Assembly (NCBI GenBank): GCA_947561395.2
Contig: OX387190.1
Span: forward strand, 31,862,858-31,926,857
Direction: 5' to 3'
DNA from: Buxus sempervirens
Lineage: Eukaryota > Streptophyta > Magnoliopsida > Buxales > Buxaceae
Length of the DNA: 64,000 nt
Shown: one piece after another, positions 49,834 through 63,588 of the stretch
Layout of the letters: each line of letters starts with the position of its first letter
Numbering within the stretch: the first letter of the stretch is position 1
The notes under the pieces: model-generated
Database searches by the model: none
The model's input: only the letters and a program-made list of their open reading frames with translations
What the model was told of the DNA's origin: nothing
Program-made: the position numbers and the translations under genes

Positions 49834-49841
49834 AACATGTG

Positions 49842-51790
49842 CCATGGCTCAATATCTTTATGGTTAAGAATAAATGCATATTCCAAAATTGAGCTCCAGT
49901 TTTTGTATGTCAATAATTTAACTGGTTTAGGTCCATTAAAGTTTCAATTCCCAATAAATTAGGAAGTGTCTCAAATGGTTCATGACTTGCAAGAAATCAT
50001 AGAACAAGATGTCACCAATGAAAAGGAAAAAGTTGCTTGTTTGGATTAAGGATTAAACTTATCCTTCCCATATCTACAAATTTTGTGGAAAGAAGTGTAC
50101 TTCAATTTTTTTTTTCTTTCTCCTGAGTAATTGAAGCTTTGATCCAACTCCTTAGTCCGTGAGAACAACTGTCACTTCATGCCTTTAGTCAATGATGCAA
50201 CAGGAGTATTGATGTTTCTCATAGAACACCAACAATGTGCAACAGTTCAGAGATCAGCCTCACCGATGGTAGTCTCTGTTGGCTGCTTCACAATGACAAT
50301 ATTTACCCACTTTAAGGACAAAACAAAACCCAGAAAAGGAAAAAAAAAGGGGAAAAAGTGTCATGAAGAAAGAACACTTGTTTGAAATGGCATAATTTGC
50401 TATTGAAAACTTCAGCTAAATTGTGATTAGTACATCTCTTCCTTGCTTCAATTTTACACTAAATTTGTTCCTCAATAATCTACAGGATAATGCCATTTTG
50501 GGTACCACAAAACCAAAATGCTCATGAGCATTATGTTTCAGGCGTACTGCTTGGAACAACATGTCACTTGTAGCCATTCCTTGTACCTATTGAGACGCTT
50601 AGGAACCAAATAAAAGGTCAAGCAGAAACTCAAAGCAGTAAGAGATTGATATTTCATAGTTGTCTGGTTAGTTGATCACCTATCAACACAAATCCTTTTT
50701 ATAGGTAAATACCGTGAGTAAACTGCTTCTTATATGTTGAATGCTAAGGATTCATACATTCTTCCATCAATGGCTTGAAAAGCAACTCGTCACCTTGCAT
50801 ACAAAGCTCCTTGTACCAATTGGTTCACTTTATAATGTCCACATTGCCTAGTTGAGCTGACCTCTTGGGAAGTAACTCAATGAGGCGATGAATATCATAG
50901 ATTTGAGATAACAGGGAATCTCATCTCATATTGCATACTAAACTAAAACTCTTGATGTATCCTTATTTCATATCCTTGTTGCATACTAAACTGAAAACGG
51001 ATTCTTATTCGTCTCCAATTTCTTTTTTCATTTGGTTTGTCCATATATATTTATTACTCCTCATAAGCTACTTATTGTTCATACAGTGACTTCTTCGCCG
51101 TCACCATGTCCCTCCTGCTCTGTATTCAAGGTAATTTTCCTTTGGCATCCATGAGCATGTCATCTTGAGGCTATCTTTTTTATTGTACTAAAAAAGTTCA
51201 CTAAAGATCTGCAACCTACATATCTTGCTTAATCCAAGCAAGTTTTTAAGTTGGGAGATGAGACTCACCAATCAACATCGTTTTATCCACAATGCTTTGA
51301 AAGATGATATCTTCAAGCCTTCCCCATCAATTGTTAACATAATTTCTCACCACACGTGACCGATATAGGAATAACATATTTCTTCTGCTGACCATTTGGA
51401 ATAGCCCGTCAGATCACTAGGATTAGACTAAGGCCTTTGGACAATTCAAGGTGAGCCTCCTATCAAAGGGCCCTCAATGGTTTTCTCCTTTAAATTACAG
51501 TTTCTATGAGTTTAATGCCACTTTTTGCACTGATACAGCAGTCATCCCATCTTTTTGTAGGTACAAGACTTAATAGATTAGTTGCTGTGCTGATGATTTT
51601 AAGAGCTTTCGTTGCTTCATTCCAATATTATTATTTCAAAAAGAATTAGGATTCCATTTTTATCTGAAAGCATGAAAAAGGGTTTACATAACTGGTTAGT
51701 CCACAAAATGTGACCAAAGGTACACAAAGACAGCAAAAAAACCAACTACAAATAAACTCCAAAAGAAAACATGTAATTATGAGTAGCGTG
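49842..51790. other. Intergenic, no gene recognised
   Basis: No coding region or repeat boundary could be supported. Open frames are short. Confidence 0.4.
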
Positions 51791-53822
51791 TCAGTTAGCA
51801 TCCCCCTGAAACTCGTCATAGATTTCACTGTCATGATCAAGCATTATTACACAGGAATCTTTTATCCCTTATCCTCCCAAAATAGCTCGCACGGTTAACT
51901 AATTAGACATTTCATGTTATTGTCTGTATAACTAGCACCTTAATTGAGTTTATAACAGAAGGAAGAGTAGAAAAAGGACTAAGATTAATGAACTGGTACA
52001 GGACATCGCCATGACAACTTCCAATGACCAAATATTTCCACATCAACTCAATTTTAAGATCACTGCCATCTATTTAATTTTGTATGATGAATAAAAAATT
52101 GCAAAGTTAAATTTATTGAAAGATCCCTCCACCCAGAGAAACAATTTATAAATAAATAAATACACACACACACACAAACATTTAATAACTACTATTAAAG
52201 AATATGGTGTCATTTCTAAAAAAATAAAAATGATATTATCAATAAGTATAAGAAAAGGTTGCCTGCATAAATCTTTTACCATAATGATTAGAGCTTGCAT
52301 CTGATCCACCGTTCTGCTAAAAAATGCAACCATGCAGGGAGCTGCTCCAAAAGGGAAAAACAGGAATACCATATAACATACATGAACAAGAAAAGGTTAA
52401 ATTCATGAAATTCAAAAGCTAGACTTATTTTTCAAACATCTGTCAGATATACAGAAGCACGCTAGCCAGAAATCACTCATAAAAGATCGAGTTGAAACAG
52501 AAAACAAACACTAAAGAGCACAAAATAGGCTTCTCATAATGGAAACATACTTGTCTGTTGTTTCATTGTATCTCAAGGAGTTGATAGTTTCCTCAGAAAG
52601 CACAGCATGTGACCAATTTTCCATATCTGTTGGAGCAAGACTGAATCCAAACTCATAATATTCAATAGTTATGGTTGAAAGTTCATTTTCCTGTAGCATT
52701 TTTTTTTCATTTACTATATCTTTTATGATAGTCATTATAACAGTTAACAGCAAGCAGCTTGAAATATTGTTACATTAGTATATAATGTTAGAAATATAAC
52801 CTATCATTCTGGACCCATTTATAGCAATTTAGCATTATTTTATAGTAATGTATCCAATCATTTTATTCATTTAAAGTAAGATATCCCCATTTAAGTGATA
52901 AAATTTTGATGTTGTATTCTTCTTAATTTACATTGTAACGATACGTTATGGTCAAACCCCTTACCATTATAACTATTGCCAATGCTATTTCACATAATGG
53001 TTCTTCTTCTTCTACTTGGTTATAATTTATCTCAAACAAGATAAACAACCCTGAAAATGACACAACCAAATTGCTGCTCATTGCTACTTGATTTCCTTTT
53101 GTTCGATGTGTTATCTGGATATTCTCTTTCCATACAGGGTCATTGAACAGACTGGATTACATACATTGTTTTGGATTATTGCCAGGTTGGGTTCACTATA
53201 AACTACTAGTGATTTGGTAAAGTTTTGACATTCCGTTATTATATCTCATTATTGGATTGAGATTACATTATAATCGCTAGCAACACTCTCAATCTCCCCA
53301 GCAAAACTTTCTTGTTTCCCATCATTATTTATCAGCAAAACCAAACCAATGCTTTAGAAATTCACTATGGTTTATCGATCAAAGTAATATCCAGGGAAGG
53401 AAAAAAATGCAAGACATAAAAAATCTTAATCTAGCACGTATACGACCAAAACGTACAGACTCAGAGGGTCCAAGAAAGGCAGATTTGATAAGGATAAATA
53501 ACTTATACAGCAGAAGAACACCTCCTCAGCCATTTCGGAAACAATCTAGTTTCAATGTAACAAGAGATTCAGACATTCGATTCAATCCCTTCCCAATCAA
53601 AGTTAAAACCGATAATCCTAGAAGGAAAAGAATTATGCTCCAATAGATGATTAATTAAATCTAACAAATGAGTGCAAGTATTTCAAGCGACATCCGTGCA
53701 ACTTTCGTTCAGTTCGAAGTTGAAAAAACATACAAGAAAGGATCGCAAAGCCCTATAATTAGTAGTTTTAACGCAATAATACAAACAAATTACTTACCTA
53801 AACGACGACAAGGAACGGACAT
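51791..53822 (-). CDS. Possible multi-exon gene of unknown family
   Basis: I do not recognise this gene. Four exon-like pieces lie in order on the minus strand. 53822-53798 is an ATG with MSVPCRRL and a GTAAGT donor. 52690-52551 has good acceptor and donor and encodes ENELSTITIEYYEFGFSLAP and TDMENWSHAVLSEETINSLR, a helical, protein-like stretch. 52316-52280 joins it in phase and encodes RTVDQMQALIIM. 51827-51791 is a possible last exon ending EIYDEFQGDAN and a stop. Piece 1 does not join piece 2 in phase, and piece 3 does not join the last, so at least two exons are missing or some pieces are wrong. The second piece is the best supported. It could also be a decayed gene. Confidence 0.35.
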
Positions 53823-54180
53823 AGCAGCGACAGGGGCAGATGCGGTGACGGATTAGAGAAAATCGCACAGTTCACGCTAGGGCTCCTTAGACCGACTCCG
53901 GACTGAATCGACCTATTGGTACGAGGGTTCGATTCGGTTCAGAACGCATGGAGTGGGCTGGGGCGGGAGCGGGAATATCTGCTGGTCCAGGGGTGGGTGA
54001 GGTGTACAAGTCAGCATCATCCACAGACGTGTACATTCCCCTCACCATTAGACCAGCAGATGTTCCAACAAGGGGCTCCAGCCGATTTCAAGTCAAGTTC
54101 TCTTAGCAAAATGATTGATACTTTATTTCAAACATCTATCCATTTTTTTTGTTCGTGAAATTGTACTTTCAACACATGTA

Positions 54181-54689
54181 TCTATACTGTATATAAAGAA
54201 GCGACCCTTTGGAAAGCGTGCCAAAATAATAACTTTTTTTTTCCCAAAATATTCTTTAGAATTCTTACAATAATGCATTTTTTTCACTATTTTGGTCTTT
54301 CTATTGTTTTTTTCTTAGATGATTGAGAGATTCATTAAAACAGAATTAAGGAAATCCAAAAAAAAAACCAAATGAGTGATTTTTATAAAGTATATATTTG
54401 TTTTATAAAGTATTCGTGTACATTTCTGTAAAATTATCTCTAGTAATTTTTAGGCATGTCCCAAATAATTATTTATATTTGATTTTTAATAATTTGCACA
54501 TAGTATACACATGCCACCCACTAATACTTTATAAAACAAATATAGATGACGTGTTATGAACAATAACAAATACGCCTAATTTTCAAAAAAAAAAATTTTA
54601 AATTAATAGTTTACTGTTATAATTTTTAACTGGACTAAATTAACTATTAACATCATAGTACACAATACATGCCGTAGGGCACATACTAA
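54181..54689 (+). mobile_element. Non-autonomous Helitron-like element, about 509 bp
   Basis: The left end TCTATACTGTATATAAAGAA follows an A and leads into GCGACCCTTTGGAAAGCGTG, matching the pattern of the two Helitron-like ends at 45.4-45.7 kb. The right end is CTAA followed by T (54686-54690), five bases after a small hairpin (TGCC-GTAG-GGCA). A-TC...CTRR-T fits Helitron insertion between A and T. The 3' hairpin is weak, and there is no Rep/helicase. Confidence 0.5.
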
Positions 54690-57113
54690 TATAGTGTGCC
54701 ATCTGATGATGTGGTGTGTACCCTATGACAGTTTCGTGCATGCCTTGCTATAATGAATGGGTAATTTGGTTTAGGTAAGCATTGCAACATTCAATCATAA
54801 TTTCAATATTAAATTATCTCTAGTAGTTTTATTAATAAAGCAGACTTTAAATATTTATATTAATTTCTTTTTTAATACTTATTTTCAACAGTAGCTCTTA
54901 TCTTGAGCTACCTCCACTCATCATTCCTAAATTTATTCATTTGGAATTTTGGAGGGTAGTCCTGTTGAATCATATGGATATAACCACTTGAATGAGGATA
55001 TTTATTTGACTTTGAAGCTGCCAAGTATGGGCCTCTCCTTTCCACTCCTATTCTCGCTTGTATTAGCCTATTGAGTCTTGTGTCTGGGTGTGGATTAGTG
55101 GATGCTGTAGTACTTATTGATCCCGAACAATTTTTAGGGTAAGATCTCTTGATTCACCTCTTTCTTTATCTTGTCCAATCCTCCTAATGGCCTTAAATTC
55201 TCGTAAATGTCCTCCTAAGGCTGTTGTGACGTACGAATTTCAAGCATATAAATTATTGGCCTCCTAACGCTATCTTGCATGTTAAGTCAAGCATACTTAT
55301 CTTCTTCCTCTTAATTTTTTATTTATTTTTAAATAAAATTATCTTAGGTCGTCGTTTTCTAGATGAGATGATTTTGTTACTTTTCCGAGGTTATAAGGTT
55401 AAGATAAAATATTTCTTGAGGTCATAGCCTTCTAATGATGCTATTATAGTTAGAAAAACTATAAATTTAATGTGGTTTTCAAAAGTCAAAGGTCTTTGTA
55501 ACCGGCTTTGAATTCAAAATATGATTTGCAATAAGATGTTTGAATTCATAGAATTGTATTTTGGGCTTTTTGCATCCATATCTCTACATTATGATAATTT
55601 TGCTTTTATATTATTTTGTTTTTATATTAAGTATTTATGTTCATTCGTTTAGCATAAATGCTGCAGATGTACCCTCGAGGTTAAAGTCAGTTAACTTTTA
55701 TTATTTAGTTTTATTAAACGAATAAAAATAAAAAATAGTTGACATCCACCCTCCTATTGCATCTTATATTTTCACTTATGTTTTTGTATTATTGTATTTG
55801 CTCCATATATACATGAAGTCATTGATATTAATATACTAAATTAATAATTATTTATTTAAACTCAACAATCGCATAGTCATTTTGCTAATACAAATTTTTT
55901 TTATATTATAGAAAGTTACTTTAATCATTTAATAAAAATAAACAACAACAGTTAATGAAATTTAACGTTAAGTGTAAAGTTATAACGATTATATTAAATC
56001 TAGGGATATAAATAAAAATACTTAGAAAAAAGAATATATGCAAATTTATTATAACGTAGGGATATGGATGCAAAAAGCCCTATATTTTTCTAGAATTAAT
56101 TTGAATCAATCAGATGACCTCTCCTGTTCAAAATATCACATGTTGGTCACCTGTTTTTCTAACGGGTCTTTTATAATGCATCGATTAGGAAGCCTTTTTG
56201 TTCCCAGCCTACGTGAGACTTAGAGATTCTTTTATTGGTCTCATATTAGTCCCTAACCCAATCAAATTATAGTTCACAATATTAAAATTCAAATATGCTT
56301 GGATCCAAGTTTTAGGCTCCATATTCGAACTCGGATCGAACTAGTCCCCCACGTAACCAAGAGAATTTATGTTAAAGGCGCCCCTTAACCACCATCCTGA
56401 AAAGTCAAAATGGACCCCACTTGTTCAAATTGATCCAACTAACCCGACCCGGACATGATTGAGGCGACAAAGGCATGGGTGTACCAGTACCTAACTCCCA
56501 ACCGTAATCGAACGCCATGCAAAGTAAAACCCTCATTTTATTAGTCATAAAAATCCCATAAACCCTAATCAATGAATCTAATCTCATTCACTCATTCAGG
56601 AATACATGGACCCCGCTAATTTAATGAGCATGTGTTCCAACCTCCTCCATGAAAACACAGTAAATGTGCAAATCCTCTCACGGCCGATCGGGCTCTCCTC
56701 CTTTAATTTCTCGGGTCGCGCCTTTGATTATCACGTGGAAGAGAGAGAGACAGATGAACCTGCAAATCATCAAACACTTGATATTAGGGGGGTCGGGGTG
56801 TTTTGGTTATCAAACTTTTCACCTCCCATTCTTCTCGTCTTATAAGAAGGGAAGGTTTGGTCGACTACACCACCCAACTCACAGTCAGAACACGCCAAGC
56901 TTACCCGAAAAGGAACAAATTGGATGTTATTGACACCCGGTGCGGAGCTTTCGAGCTTTCTGGTCTTTTGGAGTTTAATTTGTCATTCATATCTGTATTT
57001 CAGGAGACTGAGATGTACAGATGGAACACTGGGGTTTTCTGATTTGGAATTCAATTATATCGAGTTAGAGGGTAGTTGGGAACTACTACCAGAGAAAGTG
57101 TGGCAGGTAACAC
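54690..57113. other. Intergenic and ACCase upstream region
   Basis: 54690-56380 is AT-rich with no supported gene. 56600-57113 likely holds the ACCase promoter and start of the leader. A TATA-like CTTATAAGAAG lies near 56838. I cannot place the transcription start. Confidence 0.4.
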
Positions 57114-57313
57114 GTGCAGCTCTCATTAAAGCTGTCAAGAACCTTCCCCCTTCTCTTACATTTCTCAGCTAAGCTCTCTCACATTCGCATTCATCATGGG
57201 TTCTGTTGGTTCTGCCTTTCTTCTTGGCTCTCCATCGCTCCTAATGAACTTAAGAAATTAGAGAAATCTGATTTGTGTTTTAGATATTCTGGCTTGTCTT
57301 GCCGTTCTTTGAG
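57114..57313 (+). other. ACCase leader exon (3' part), with a 21-codon uORF
   Basis: The stretch ends in a good donor (TTTGAG/GTAAGT) and would join the acceptor at 57951-57952. It contains one ATG-started uORF, 57196-57261 (MGSVGSAFLLGSPSLLMNLR plus one residue and TAG), out of frame with the main coding sequence. The frame that joins the main ATG is open through this exon without an ATG. The exon limits upstream are unknown. Confidence 0.5.
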
Positions 57314-57953
57314 GTAAGTTTACCAAATTCTTCATTTTTTTGGTTTCTTCCTGTCCTGCCTTTATTTTGGTCTGTTGCTTTTATTGTTGTAGTTGGTTTT
57401 GTTTTGTTGTTTGTTTTTTTTTTTTTTTGTTGAAGTTATTATTTCGTTGAGTTAGTAGTTGTGATCCCTATTGGGTAATTGAATTCTCTTACTAAGTATT
57501 GCCTTTGTGGATGGTGAACATCTGAGCTTTTCCGTGGGAGATGTTATTTTGATTTCTCTGATTTTGTTTTTGGTCTGATCAAATTTTTAGTTTTTCCCTT
57601 TTTCTGGTGCTGTTTTCTTATGTTGGTTTCTGCTGTCAAGCTGCAAATATTTACATGATAATACATCTGAGAGCCTTTAAGCAGAGTTTGAGTTAATCGA
57701 TTTGTTTCTATTTCATTTTCTAGTAATGGTTTCATTGGATTACTTCAATAGAACAGTTTAAGCACCATTTCCAAGATTCTTGTTCAAATTTTAACTTTTA
57801 AAAAATTTAACGATGCTTATTTCGGAATACACTGCTCAATCTAGTCTTCGAAATCGTTAATGAAAAGATGGTTTTGAACAAAAGAGAAGCAAATAAAAAA
57901 ACTACGTTTCAAATCTTACGGTTCATTGATCATGTAGCTTCTTATGCCACAGC

Positions 57954-58367
57954 ATGTTTGAGGTTGAAAGAAGTCCCACAATGACTGGAGCTTGGCGTGG
58001 CATTGGTACTACAAACGGAACATTCCCAATCAGGCACGCAGTTACGGTATCTAAAGTCGATGAGTTCTGCTATGCTCTTGGGGGAAAGAAGCCCATACAT
58101 AGTATCTTGATTGCAAACAATGGAATGGCTGCTGTGAAGTTTATGCGGAGTGTCAGGACATGGGCTTATGAGACCTTTGGAACAGAAAAGGCTATCTTGC
58201 TGGTGGGTATGGCAACTCCTGAGGATATGAGAATCAATGCTGAACACATTAGAATTGCGGATCAGTTTGTGGAAGTTCCTGGTGGGACAAACAATAATAA
58301 CTACGCAAATGTGCAGCTCATTGTAGAGGTATGCATTTAACTTGGTTTAACACACACACACACACAT

Positions 58368-58432
<65 letters not shown>

Positions 58433-61400
58433 ATGTACGTAGCTATGTATCCTTTTTTCTGTCCTTTTCTCCACTTCACGACTAATGTATCATATTGAAA
58501 ATGAAGGTGCAAAAATGCAAATTTGAATGTATACTCTTAACTGATGTTGAGGTTTCAAATCATTATCAAATAATTTTGATCTGTTTTATCATAATAGGAA
58601 GAGAGAGAAGATGTCGATTCTAAAACAAGTTGAAGGGCAATGAATCATGAGAAAATATAATTTTGTTTATCTATCCATTTCCGTTATTTTTCATCCAATT
58701 CTTATATGAAAAAGAAATGGTGGGTCTGCATCATCAAAAGCACAGCTTGTTTTTTGAAATTCATATATCACATGACCTTAGTCAACTACTCATTATTTTT
58801 GGTTCATCCTTTAGATGGTCCAATCTACAAGATGACCCATTATGTTGCAAACTTGATAGATATCTGGTCCATGGATTTAGATACCAAGTCTACATCTCTT
58901 GCCCTTCCAGGCCTTAGCTAGAATATTGTCAGACCATAGTCCAGTTTTGCATTTTTATTGAAGTGTTTGTGATGGTCCCTCCCCTTTTAGCTTTGGGTAT
59001 ATTTGGCTGTCCTGTTACTCTTTTCAAAATCAATGAAAAATTGCTGGAAAGAGAAATTCAGAGAATATATCTGACAGGGCTGGCATTAGGTTAATGAAAT
59101 CCTTTAACCATGCTAAGTCTATAGTCAGATTTTGAATAGAGATACCTGTATGTTGATTCATGACGATAAGATATTAATTTGGTAGGATGGAGAAGCCGGA
59201 TTTACTGGAGGAAACTAATCTTTTAATTGAGGCAGAGATAGGCAGGGCCTTTCAAACATAATTTTGGCTCAGTAGGTTGTGGCTTCTGTTTGATTTTGGT
59301 TGATTGACTTTGTTGAAAACATCTCTTTTAGTTTTAATACAACCAATTTTGACTTTGTAACTTTTGTGGTGTCCAGATGGCAGAGGTAACACACGTGGAT
59401 GCGGTTTGGCCTGGTTGGGGTCATGCATCTGAGAACCCTGAGCTGCCAGATGCGCTGAATGCAAAGGGGATCATATTTCTTGGGCCACCTTCTACTTCTA
59501 TGGCTGCACTGGGAGACAAGATTGGCTCATCCTTGATAGCTCAAGCAGCGGAAGTACCAACACTTCCGTGGAGTGGCTCTAATGTATATCCTCTTTATCA
59601 CAGTTTCTGTTTCTATTCCTCATTCTACCGATGTAAATCTGTCTCAAATATTTCAAATGTTTCTTTTTCAGGTGAAAATTCCTTCAGATAGTTGCTTGGA
59701 GTCTATCCCAGATGAAGTCTACCGGGAAGCATGTGTATATACAACAGATGAGGCAGTTTCCAGCTGTCAAGTGGTGGGTTACCCTGCAATGATCAAGGCA
59801 TCTTGGGGTGGTGGTGGTAAAGGAATACGAAAGGTATGCCACATCACAGAAATATATACATATATACACACATACATATAAACCTGGAAAAATCACTGTA
59901 GGAGCTTAGTCACCAGTAGTTGAATATATATTTAGGTATACAAAGTAATTTTGGTTTCGGCCTACTTTGGGCCTTATTTTCAACTCAGGATTGGTCTGGT
60001 ATGTATCCTTTTTTTTCTTCTTTTACTTCTCTAGGTTCATAATGACGATGAAGTAAAGGTATTGTTCAAACAAGTTCAAGGTGAGGTCCCAGGCTCTCCA
60101 ATATTTATCATGAAGGTTGCATCGCAGGTGAGACCATCCATTGCATTATGATCTGTTTAACATGGTACTTCTCATTGACATTTTATGTGCTTATAACTAA
60201 TATGGTAAAAATTTTGGTGTCTCCACCCAGAGCCGGCACTTAGAAGTCCAATTACTTTGTGACCATTATGGAAATGTTGCAGCCTTACATAGTCGTGATT
60301 GTAGTGTCCAGAGGCGGCACCAAAAAGTAAGTTATATTTCACCTACTGTTGTGTCTTGTCCCAAATTATAATTTATTTCTGGGTCCAAAATTATACTTTT
60401 TAGATCATTATTTTGAGAAAAGTGTGTTGTTTTTCCTAGTTGGTGTACGTATGAATTTTTGATTCCATAATAGGGTTATAATTTTAGGGTTTCTATTGAA
60501 GTGTTCTTATGCATAGAATTTTAAGACACATTCTCTCAATTGTGAAGATTTAAGGTTTCCACCTAAGAGGTTCTTTGTTATGTTATGTTGCTCTTTGGAA
60601 AAGGTTATCTCTTGGTGCTAAAGTATGTTACTTGAGTAGAGCTTTGATATGGTTCTTTTTATTCAGATTTCCTTAAGATTATACTTCCAAGGTTCTGGGA
60701 ATATGATTCTTGCTAAGAGTATTTTGTGACTATTCTTAGATTTAGGCTATGATGGAGTGCTCTCTTTGGTTTTAGTTTTTGGGACTAGTTTCCAGAAACA
60801 ATTTGTAACTGCAATCTGTATTATAGTGGAAGTTCAGGATTTTTTTTACCTGTGGATATGGCTCTATTTTGGGTAAATATTGTATTTGTTTTCTTTTTTC
60901 AACTTTTATTCTTGGTTATTTTTCACAGTTCACGTATCATTTTGCAAGATATTTGGTATAAAAGCATATTGTTCATGCTTAGTAAAATTCAATGTCATGA
61001 CACCAAAAAAAAGAGCTGGATTTTTTTTTTAATGTAGCTAATTTCTGTTCTTATGTCGTTTTACTAGCTTTTATAGGAAATTGGGTATTTATTCTTTTAC
61101 ATTGTTTATTTATATCCATTTTGAGATATTGGAACCTTAGCATCGTTTCTTAAGAATAGTGTTTTTAAAAAGCATTGATGTGATCATTTATGTGAACTAG
61201 ATTATTGAAGAAGGTCCAATTACAGTAGCACCGATTGAGACAGTGAAGAAGTTGGAGCAAGCTGCTAGAAGGCTAGCCAAATGTGTGAACTACGTTGGAG
61301 CTGCAACTGTTGAGTATCTATATAGTATGGAATCTGGCGAGTACTATTTCTTAGAACTCAACCCTCGATTGCAGGTTTGTATGAATTCTCAAAGTTAACT

Positions 61401-63588
61401 TAATGTGACATGAGTTTGTGTGACTGTAAAGTGAGTGGATCTTCAATGTAGGGTTGCATGGACAGTCGTGATGAAATTATCCTTATCGGATTTTTAGCAT
61501 CTAAATAAAGGGATTATTATAACTTAAAGTATGTGTAAATTGTTCATATTCGTGGACTAGATGGCTATCAATTCGATATCCCAGGTTTCAAACTTGAGCA
61601 CTGTTCCTTGGGTATGCTTAATATATTTGATCTGTACGCTGAAGTTTAATAAGAAATGGGATTGCAAGATGCATTGTACAACCATAGAAAATATAAACTT
61701 TTAGATATACATCTTGCTTCTATGGCTCAAAACATCCTATCAAGGTAGCGTATCAGTACAAATGAGAACTCATGGATAATAAAAACAAGATTCATGTAGA
61801 TAAAAAAATAAGCTAAAAAAATGATAAATTAACAACAATTTTCTATCATAAACCTGCACCCTTTATATATATTCTTGTGGAAACAGATTGGTATATGCAT
61901 AGAAATGTATAAACCTTAAAAGAAAACTTGTTAAATGTAAATAAAAGCTATATTATATTATTTAAACTAATGAAGTTCAAAGAAAATCACTTGTATCTTT
62001 TTGGATTTATTAATTGTTTATAAGGAATATGATTTAATCAATTTCAAGCTATATAAGCATACTTTCAACTGTCAAGAAAAGAACTCAAAATGCCATAAAA
62101 AATCTTCAAACAAGCAGGCACAGATTTTTTTTACTTGATACACACATCAGATTTAAGTGTTGATCCCAAGAACGTAATATATCCATATTTGACCCAACAT
62201 CAGTGAATAATGAGAGGTCTACATCTGTTAGATTGTATATGGATATATAGACTTTTGAATTCAGATACATTCAGTTATTTACATGATCACTTTTGTTTGA
62301 TCCCACAGCCTAAGTTACCTTCTTTTTTTTCCCTCTAAACATCATATATAAATATTTTCATGATAGAAAATTATTTTTGTCTAAATATTAAATGTATCTA
62401 TGTTTTCTAAAATGAAATATAATGTTTTGTCAAGGTGACTTTTTTGTTAACAATCGCTAGCTGATGAATCCTTATCTTGAGGTTCTTTTTTTATCTTTAT
62501 TTTTTTATTTTTTATTTTTCGTGGATGGGGTGTGTGGTTGCCATTGGGGGTGGATTGTAGAATACTAGCCCCACCAATGCTCTATATAATAGCTCTCACA
62601 TTCTAATGGGACTTTTGGTTGGGCAGCTTAATTAATGGTTGAATCATCTGGTCCAATTCTAGATCAGTAATTAAATAAGAAATTTTATCATCATTCAGTC
62701 CATTTTCAAATTTTAAAATGTATTGGATTTATTGGGCCTCAAATCTTAGATTTGAAGACATATCTGGAACATTCATTGGATATTTGTTCAAACATGGATT
62801 CTCAGATTATTAAATCAGATAAAATTTTGGTCATATTAGATCCATACTCTTCTCAACCAGTTGACAGCTCAACTCTCACTTTTGTGAATTTGTTTGTTTT
62901 ATAGCTAGTATTTCTGCTGATACTATACTGTATACTAGGTGGAGCATCCTGTCACTGAGTGGATAGCAGAAATAAATCTCCCAGCAGCCCAAGTTGCAAT
63001 TGGAATGGGCATTCCTCTCTGGCAAATTCCGGGTACTACTTTTATCATTCTCCAATCTACTGTTCTGGATCTTTTTCTATGTCATGTTGATCCCCTTTTG
63101 GGTTGCAATGCCACTAATTAGAAATAAGGCGATTCTACGGAATGGAACATGGTGGAGGGTATGATGCTTGGAGAAGAATCTCAATTGCAGCCACCCCATT
63201 CGATTTTGACAAAGCAGAGTCTTCAAGGCCAAAAGGTCATTGTGTAGCTGTACGTGTGACAAGTGAAGACCCAGATGATGGTTTCAAGCCTACCAGTGGT
63301 AAAGTTCAGGTTAGATTTGCTGGGTTTCTGAAGTATTGCACTTCTAATCTTCTCTGTTTTACCTCTATGATGGATCCAATATGATTTAATTGACTTTTTA
63401 CAGGAACTGAGTTTTAAAAGCAAGCCCAATGTATGGGCATACTTCTCTGTCAAGGTATATCTTCTGGGAAACTGTCTAAGATTGGCTTTACTGTACTATC
63501 TCCAAGGCTTAATTGTGACTTGATGCTGTGGAATTTTATGACTTGCAGTCTGGAGGAGGCATTCATGAATTCTCAGATTCTCAGTTTG
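57954..63588 (+). CDS. Homomeric acetyl-CoA carboxylase, N-terminal biotin carboxylase part (continues past right edge)
   Basis: The multidomain enzyme makes malonyl-CoA, in plants mainly in the cytosol for fatty acid elongation and flavonoids. Coding exons: 57954-58328, 59377-59583, 59672-59833, 60035-60127, 60231-60326, 61201-61374, 62939-63032, 63122-63309, 63404-63454, 63549-63588; about 493 aa in the window, all GT-AG and in phase. Motifs: [60 protein letters not shown], the ATP-grasp loop GGGGKGIRK (240-248), [28 protein letters not shown] (to 369), [20 protein letters not shown] and EFSDSQFG. The biotinyl and carboxyltransferase domains lie beyond 64000. The first ATG is one base after an acceptor; a second in-frame ATG with better context follows at codon 10 (MTGAWRGIG). 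No lesions were seen. Confidence 0.96.
58350..58432. repeat. CA microsatellite in ACCase intron
   Basis: More than 30 CA units, interrupted once by TGCAAA, followed by a short TA run. Lies in the first intron after the start codon and is likely polymorphic. Confidence 0.9.
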
